From positions 1,504,798 to 1,568,797 of the forward strand of contig CALYLW010000180.1 in the NCBI GenBank assembly GCA_944989445.1: 64,000 nucleotides of DNA, in the 5' to 3' direction. The notes under the pieces were generated by a model. It made no database searches and was not told where the DNA came from. It saw nothing but the letters and a program-made list of their open reading frames with translations. A program made the translations under genes and the position numbers. The DNA is from Ampullaceana balthica (Eukaryota; Mollusca; Gastropoda; Lymnaeidae). Of this stretch, positions 60,301-64,000 are shown one piece after another; the stretch's first letter is position 1, and each line of letters begins with the position of its first letter.

Positions 60301-60516
60301 CGATGGTTATATTTAATTGTCTGTTTTGCAGTTGTGAATCATCATGGACTGAAAATGAATGATGGTCACTACACGTCTGATGTCTACCTCCCAGCTGCAA
60401 GTGGTTGGTTGCGCTTTGATGACAGTGAAGTCTTGCCCATTGAAGAGACTCAGGTTCTTCAGTATAGCGAGAGACGAATGCCCTATTTGTTATTTTATCG
60501 AAGGATGGATTTGTAG
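45209..60516 (+). CDS. USP10: USP10, ubiquitin carboxyl-terminal hydrolase 10 (whole CDS from exon 2)
   Basis: Cysteine deubiquitinase of the USP family; vertebrate USP10 acts on p53, CFTR and ribosomal proteins and binds G3BP. Coding exons: 45209-45325, 47414-47447, 48711-49973, 50104-50195, 50428-50537, 50645-50694, 52057-52157, 52860-52956, 58053-58183, 58274-58399, 59144-59224, 59743-59884, 60044-60112, 60332-60516; total 2,598 nt, 865 aa plus stop, phases all consistent. With the candidate first exon (32292-32309) the protein would be 871 aa; human is 798. Residues 1-477 are low-complexity with MWSSLFGDKK matching the human WASLF element; the USP domain starts at IQPRGLVNG. Cys504, His823 and Asp840/841 fit the catalytic triad. 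Confidence 0.93.
45468..45651. mobile_element. hAT MITE in USP10 intron 2
   Basis: Ends CAGGGGTGGGCAAAG and CCGCCCACCCCTG. The left duplication is GTATAGAC (45460-45467). The right one appears split: GTAT at 45652-45655 and AGAC at 45931-45934, on either side of the SINE. Confidence 0.8.
45656..45930 (+). mobile_element. tRNA-derived SINE, copy 3
   Basis: GGTGGTCGCGTGGCAGCG and GGTCACGGGTTCCAATCC (A and B boxes), body GGCCTAGGGCGTCCCTGAG, and tail AAGATAAGAT. The most complete copy in the window. Confidence 0.88.
46207..47147. mobile_element. 941-bp TTAA-type non-autonomous transposon, copy 2
   Basis: Ends GGTTGTTAAGACCGCTGG and ACCGTTAACAACC, flanked by perfect TTAA at 46203-46206 and 47148-47151. 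Same family and orientation as 7719-8673. No transposase. Confidence 0.87.
47414..47447 (+). CDS. USP10: USP10 exon 3
   Basis: 34 nt encoding FPFPSDCDKAS; acceptor TTTCAG, donor GTAATC. Its one-base overhang completes a Glu codon with exon 4. Confidence 0.72.
47623..48105. mobile_element. 483-bp Tigger/pogo-like MITE
   Basis: CAGGGAGTCCTCTGGTTACG at the left and ACCCGAGGAACCCTTG at the right are inverted, with TA at 47621-47622 and 48106-48107. Lies in USP10 intron 3. Confidence 0.82.
48108..48710. other. USP10 intron 3 remainder
   Basis: AT-rich, poly-G run at about 48,290; nothing recognised. Confidence 0.5.
48711..49973 (+). CDS. USP10: USP10 exon 4 (large N-terminal exon)
   Basis: 1,263 nt, acceptor AACTTCAG, donor GTAAGT. 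Encodes a Pro/Ser/His-rich disordered region beginning EKIQHVPVFQPAIPPPS, with PIKMWSSLFGDKK near the end and QNDPLAPKIL leading to the catalytic domain. The Met at 48674 lies in intron 3 and is not the start. Confidence 0.92.
50104..50195 (+). CDS. USP10: USP10 exon 5 (catalytic Cys box)
   Basis: 92 nt. Encodes QLHSLSIVHTPIVIQPRGLV then NGCNICFMNA. The catalytic cysteine is the second of CNIC (Cys504). The family consensus GN(T/W)C reads CNIC here. Confidence 0.93.
50428..50537 (+). CDS. USP10: USP10 exon 6
   Basis: 110 nt, acceptor CTTTTAG, donor GTGAGT. Encodes TLQVLMGCPPFIHMFRAFKD and SSTPIFDSL, matching human TLQALVACPPMYHLM and STPMIDSF. Confidence 0.93.
50645..50694 (+). CDS. USP10: USP10 exon 7
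   Basis: 50 nt, acceptor TGTTTAG, donor GTAAGC. Encodes VLFVNSFQNGQRVRSH. Confidence 0.85.
50790..51830 (-). pseudogene. 5'-truncated LINE reverse transcriptase fragment (family C)
   Basis: Minus-strand frames read IGVRQGCILTPVLFNILFEK (about 51,700), CNLRFADDIDLLAGSSKELQ (FADD catalytic motif, about 51,590), EEVHTFKYLGAIISRDGTC, IVLYGCETWTLMATNESKLQ and MTWFGHVLRHDTL, with frame breaks between them. Typical RT palm-to-thumb order of a non-LTR element; endonuclease missing. Inserted antisense in USP10 intron 7. Confidence 0.85.
52057..52157 (+). CDS. USP10: USP10 exon 8
   Basis: 101 nt, acceptor ACATTTAG, donor GTAAGT. Encodes SVDINFGQPFAPTALVNVAQ and NILGFH, matching human IRPGAAFEPTYIYRLL. 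Confidence 0.9.
52158..52859. other. USP10 intron 8, with unrecognised 149-codon antisense ORF
   Basis: Minus-strand ORF 52632-52183 is unusually long for AT-rich intron sequence. It reads ALKERLFCYGLRIFYDYIID and CGQWVWNEIYICDSNG; no domain recognised. It could be an old retrocopy, an undescribed transposon ORF, or chance. Confidence 0.3.
52860..52956 (+). CDS. USP10: USP10 exon 9 (QDAxEF box)
   Basis: 97 nt, acceptor ATTTTTAG, donor GTCAGT. Encodes IGVQHDAEEFLSQILMICHE; Q599 and DAEEF match the conserved USP box. Confidence 0.92.
53396..53765 (+). mobile_element. tRNA-like SINE with internal tandem duplication, copy 2
   Basis: CTTCTGTGGTCTCACGGTTA and GGAGGTTCGAGTTTCG heads, two ~95-bp repeats (about 53,462-53,556 and 53,558-53,641), then a tail GCTTTTACCAAATTAATTTT. 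Inverted relative to 39955-40350. Confidence 0.78.
53859..53890. repeat. 32-bp near-perfect palindrome
   Basis: GGCGTTATTCGGAGATATCT continues to its own inverse with one mismatched pair. Related CGTATAACGCC/GGAGA motifs occur at 53,254-53,285 and 53,810-53,850, bracketing the SINE. Confidence 0.8.
54009..54544. mobile_element. 536-bp TIR element with TA flanks
   Basis: CCGTATTTATTCGTGTAGCG and GCGCTATACACGG...ATGG are inverted repeats; TA at 54007-54008 and 54545-54546. Internal direct repeat ATTTACAAACAATTTAAAAC at about 54,211 and 54,307. No ORF. Confidence 0.8.
54832..55095 (+). mobile_element. tRNA-derived SINE, diverged copy 4
   Basis: GCATTGGTTGAGTGGCAGCG head, decayed B-box, then AAATGGGTACCTAAACCTG and AAGGCGGCTGGACAT, matching the 3' part of copy 2 better than copies 1 and 3. 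Confidence 0.7.
55108..58025 (+). repeat. ~300-bp tandem-unit block interrupted by element E6
   Basis: Starts CTAGCAGACCCGTCATGCG and ends ACACACAGACATAC...TATATATATAGAT, a start/end pattern seen in dispersed animal repeats. Inside are three to four units, each with GGGCCCCAGGGCCCATTC, a GGGCCCCCTG/AGCCCC block, GGAGTTCAGTGYCC and AAGTTTGGTYAAGATCCAT. E6 splits the first unit. In USP10 intron 9. Confidence 0.6.
55482..57157 (+). mobile_element. Pogo-like TA-flanked element E6
   Basis: Ends CAGTCGAAACCGGTTAAG and GTTAAGTGTGTTCGACTG, TA flanks at 55480-55481 and 57158-57159. Shares blocks with E3 (left ~600 bp) and E4 (right ~850 bp) and has a single copy of the E4 tandem unit. Confidence 0.88.
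58053..58183 (+). CDS. USP10: USP10 exon 10
   Basis: 131 nt, acceptor CAAGCAG, donor GTGAGT. An acidic, Asn-rich insert ending ESWQKVGPKNHH, which matches human DEWEQVGPRNK. Confidence 0.9.
58274..58399 (+). CDS. USP10: USP10 exon 11
   Basis: 42 codons, acceptor TTTTTAG, donor GTAACA. Encodes TPLSSIFAGLSRSCL and DSFFTLKLDIQ, matching human TPITGIFGG and PFFTLQLDIQ. Confidence 0.93.
58400..59143. other. USP10 intron 11
   Basis: No transposon or exon recognised; the 97-aa ORF overlapping its start is exon 11 read through into the intron. Confidence 0.5.
59144..59224 (+). CDS. USP10: USP10 exon 12
   Basis: 27 codons, acceptor TCAAAG, donor GTAAGC. Encodes AENIYSVKDALLRLNSIEMV; helix of the fingers/thumb following the LDIQ strand. 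Confidence 0.88.
59265..59640. repeat. Dispersed repeat of the TATAGCGC...GCGCTTTACA type
   Basis: (ATA)n start, TTATATAGCGCTGTATCCCA, CACAGCGCTTTACATGA, then GAGAATTCCATAGTTTGGC. This GCGCT-flanked sequence recurs in many invertebrate genomes; its class is uncertain. Confidence 0.55.
59743..59884 (+). CDS. USP10: USP10 exon 13
   Basis: 142 nt, acceptor CTTTCAG, donor GTTAGT. Encodes FFDTLPPVLIMHLKLFQYSN and KKIEFDVDLTIPK. The usual HLKRF motif is HLKLF (759-763). Confidence 0.94.
60044..60112 (+). CDS. USP10: USP10 exon 14
   Basis: 69 nt, acceptor TTGATAG, donor GTAAGT. Encodes ETLSRVGKTKYLSHKSRSYK then LFG, matching human KCHRTYRLFAVV. Confidence 0.88.
60332..60516 (+). CDS. USP10: USP10 exon 15 (catalytic His/Asp) and stop
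   Basis: Encodes VNHHGLKMNDGHYTSDVYLP, with catalytic His823, then GWLRFDDSEV with Asp840/841, and PYLLFYRRMDL. Stop TAG at 60514-60516. The usual GGHYT reads DGHYT. Confidence 0.95.
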
Positions 60517-61872
60517 CTTAGTTTAATTGGACTTGGTGTTTATGTGTGCGCTGTCAATTATATGTACATAACGTTTAAATAAGTACAGTCAGAATGTCAA
60601 GTTTTAGTTACATGTACCTGTACATAATCACACAATTTTTATCACACATAAAATTAAGATATCTTCAAGTCATCTGCTGCATTATAAATAATAACTTTTA
60701 ATCATCCCATTGTTACAATTCATTTTAATATGATTTCAGCTCCATTTTTCCTTTATTTTTCAAGGGACAAAAAAAAATGAAGACAAAGAAATATTTCTTT
60801 ATGGTACTCTCTTTCAAGTCTTATTACACTGTGAATTAAATTTGAAAATTTCTGCTATTTCGTTTGAAATACCAAAGGCAGCAATTTAGCTTTATTAGGT
60901 CAAAGGTGGCCTAGAATATAAGAAAAATAACAAATTTTTAGTTGTAAAATATAGACAAATTATTTTATTTCCCAGAGTTTTAACTTTTCTCTTTTTATTT
61001 TTAACTTGAAAGACTTCTGCTTTCATTTGTAATGTGGTTAAATGTAAACCAAAGTCTTAAAAAAATTGTTGATGTTTGCTAATTATGTCTAGAAGCTGTG
61101 AAAGGTTAGAAATAAATTGAAAATGAAATGCTTTGAATGAATACTTAGGCAATGACGTTTTCACTAACAAATAAGTTCAATTATGTTATAGGATCAAACA
61201 GGCCAAAGACAGACTGTTCCTTTTCTCCACACCAATTATTATATTTTACAAATTTTAAGAATGAATAATGAATAGAGGCTGATTGCTATCACATCCTGGA
61301 TGTTTTTTGTCTATTACCAACAATAATTTCCAATCATTTGGTTTTAATTAATTATAAAAATTGCAATCTTTTAAATTTAAAAAATGGCATTAACATTCTT
61401 ATTGTCTTCATGTAGCTGTCCTGATTTCTGTCATAATTAACTCAGTCCTTTAGATTTCTCACATTAGATCCATTCTGTTGATTGCCTCATTTTATAGTCT
61501 CTTAAATTTTGAATCCTTCAAAGTTTTAATGTCAAATAAAAAAATTATTTTAAAAAACTCTCTCTAACAAAACATTTTTTTTTCTTTAACTGAGGTATTA
61601 CAAATGAATGAATACACTTGGTTGAATAAAACTATGAATAAATCTGGCTTTGGTAACTCGCTGCCTTGAAACTTGTATGCCAAACTTAAATGTTTGGGAA
61701 TTTTCTCACCAGTACACATTGTTTTGCGGTACAAGAATTAATTGTTTTTATTTATGATTTAAATGTAGATAGATGCTGAAAATTTTTTCTTGTAGTGTTT
61801 GTTAATGTATTGGCACTTCAACTAAAGGTTGTGTTATTGCTTATTAAAATAAAGAATGTGTGTGTAAATAAA
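60517..61872 (+). other. USP10: USP10 3' UTR with two poly(A) signals
   Basis: AT-rich sequence without ORFs. AATAAA at 61848-61853 and again at 61867-61872, followed by T-rich sequence, makes this the best cleavage region. Later AATAAA-type hexamers (about 62,730 and 63,020) could extend it. Confidence 0.5.
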
Positions 61873-64000
61873 CTTACTTCATTTTTATTTGAATAAGATA
61901 ATTACATAGAATAAATGCATACTTTTGTTGACTTGTCTTTTTCTTTTCTATTTTTCAGTCGTTTTTAAAAAATTATATAAATCATTTTTTCTTTATGTAA
62001 CACAAATGGCTATTTGAATTGGAATGCATTACCCCGATTAATATGTAAATTCATTTTTTAGAGCAGTGTAAAGTTTGAACATTATTTGCAAAATTGGATA
62101 TAAATCTCTCATGAACCCAAGTGTTCATCATAGAATAGCACCGACGTAGGCCTGACAGTATTTCTACTTTTAAATATTAATTGATTAAAATATGTCATAA
62201 AAGTATGTATAAGTTTTAGCTTTTGAATCTTAGAACTTTTACAATTTAAAAATGAGGCGTTTCAATATCTGCCTCAAATTATTTGAGTATTGATGAACAG
62301 TTTTCCATATTTTACATGATGTCTTTATTAATATGTATTTTTTCTTTGTATTCCCGTTAGTAATAACTTATTTTTGTGTTGAACTATGGTTACTTGTTCA
62401 GTAAGGATCTGATAAGAACAAGGTATTTAAATGTTTTGTTCCTTAGGGTTTTTCTAAAAAAAATTATTGGCCACATGTCAATGATAAATCGGACTTGTTG
62501 CCAAAATATAATAATACTAATATCATATAAACTGCCAGAATTAGACATCATGTTATTTTGAAATGTGTTTATATCAGTGTTCATTAAATGTTAATGTGAG
62601 TGATTGTATTAACTGTAATGTTGTGTATATAAGTCTTATTAGGGATTATTCCTGATGATTTTGTGTGTACATAAGCATTGTAATGTTAAAGATGTGTATG
62701 AGTTTGAATGTTTCTTTATCAAATCTATAATAAATGGGTAACCCAACCTCACCCTATAGTAAATAGAATAAGAACATTGTGAATTAAGTATCTCAAGGTT
62801 CAGATGAAGGTCAGTGCTATGATAGAAAACAAAATATTTATTTCATGATAAATTGTCCATGTTTTTAAACAACTAGAAAACACAACTTCAAGTTCTTTCA
62901 TAGTAACAGCATGAGTAGAAATTGTTTCAGTCTTTCACATGTAAATATTCATCATGTCTTGCATCAGTAATGCATTGTAAATTAAATGATTTTGCTATGT
63001 ACTGTGAGATTGTGGAGCAATAAAAGGTAACCATGTCTTGATCAATTTACATCATATATTTATTTATGTTTCAAGAATTGAACATGTTTTATTAACCTAT
63101 AAAATTAATTGTTGGTTTTTTTTAATAACAAAAACAATTGCTATTAGAGTGGTCTGTTAGATTATTGAGAATAATATTAATTATATTTTATTAAGGGATG
63201 ATTCAATGATTAAGCAAAAGTTTTTTAAAACTTAGTCATAAAGATATGGCACAATCATGCAAACTGTAAATAATAATATTGATAACCAAAATTGTGCTAA
63301 ATATATTTAAGATGTTCCTATCCCCAAAATTTCCTGAATGGGGAATATCTTTTAACAGATGATAAATATTTTATTTTCTCTAAATTAATCATCTTATTTA
63401 TGAAAAACTCAATCTAGTTAATTGTATAAATTCTTTGTGCTCATCCTATGCATTTTTCAAAATATAAAAAAATTATAAATCTTTTTAATTAAAAATGATA
63501 ACTCTAGTCACAACAAATCATCCATTAGAAAGTCATACATAATATACATCACTATGTTAACAGTGCAGAAATTGTGCACCCAAAGAGTTTGCCAGAGTGA
63601 TTGCCTTTTTAAACTCAAATGGCAATATTGTTTCATGAATGTAGTTGACTCTTTATTTGTAAGTTTTCTGATAGACCAGCTAAGTTAATAATGTCAGCAT
63701 CTTTAATTAAGATGAGAAGATCAGTTCACTGCCATTCTTATTAAATTGGACATAGTATTTTAACTATAGCATTAGAAATATGTTTTATCATGCAGTATAT
63801 GTAAACACAAAATTTTACTATGCATTATTTTTTCTTTTGGCTTGATTTATTCATTCCAGTGGTCTATAAACGTGCTTCCATTGGTTTAAGTTATTTTAAA
63901 TTCTTTTGTCAGCTAGAAAAACAAAATGTACTATTGTTTCTTTTTTACCCAAACTGCTTACCCAAATATGGTGTGCTTCTTTATTTTTTACTGTTTAATT
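61873..64000. other. AT-rich downstream sequence
   Basis: No exon, TIR or repeat recognised; short overlapping ORFs at 62,376-62,584 are chance. Either a long USP10 3' UTR or intergenic. Confidence 0.45.

Noticed and set aside
1..64000. CRISPR arrays, operons, bacterial promoters or terminators
   Set aside because: The window is spliced eukaryotic DNA; the tandem repeats seen lack regular unique spacers.

Overview
This is a 64-kb piece of an AT-rich animal nuclear genome. It holds two complete or nearly complete multi-exon genes in head-to-head orientation, with introns packed with transposable elements. Both proteins look like lophotrochozoan orthologues of vertebrate genes. The mix of tRNA-derived SINEs, hAT, pogo-like and piggyBac elements, 5'-truncated LINEs and Ty3-like gag would fit a mollusc, most likely a gastropod. 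That assignment is an inference; the sequence alone does not prove it.

Minus strand, 29,483 down to 721: RBM39 (CAPER-alpha), an SR-like splicing factor. Thirteen coding exons were joined by hand. Every junction has GT/AG sites and the phases agree throughout, giving 1,698 nt (565 residues plus stop): RS region, RRM1, RRM2 and a C-terminal UHM. One 66-nt exon (8709-8774) and two 30-nt exons are too short to appear in an ORF scan. The second intron also holds an in-phase 51-nt candidate cassette exon.

Plus strand, 45,209 (possibly 32,292) to 60,516: USP10, a ubiquitin carboxyl-terminal hydrolase. Fourteen coding exons join in phase to 865 residues; a candidate first exon at 32,292 would add MANEYT. 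The 5' half is long and unstructured, and the USP domain spans roughly residues 490-870.

29.5-32.3 kb is the shared upstream region. It contains a SINE, a hAT MITE, a long near-perfect hairpin (31,105-31,243), and ATGGCG and ETS-like motifs compatible with a divergent promoter.

Mobile DNA by region: decayed piggyBac (1.2-2.3 kb); hAT MITE (2.7 kb); internally deleted Ty3-like element (4.95-7.67 kb); TTAA-flanked element (7.7-8.7 kb); pogo-like TA-flanked elements at 14.2, 19.0, 20.4, 23.3, 41.5 and 55.5 kb; full-length hATs at 16.6 and 25.2 kb, the first with a nested retroposon; a SINE split by a 1,102-bp solo LTR (34.7-36.1 kb); four 5'-truncated LINE reverse-transcriptase fragments (36.6, 40.7, 43.2 and 50.8 kb); several MITEs; and a tandem-repeat block at 55.1-58.0 kb. 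Target-site duplications can be read directly for many of these, so the order of insertion can be worked out.

The strongest functional leads are three. The RBM39 RS exon sits between inverted copies of one transposon family, an architecture known to favour exon circularisation or skipping. A cassette exon lies in the same gene. The RRM2 RNP1 motif and the USP10 Cys box both carry unusual residues.
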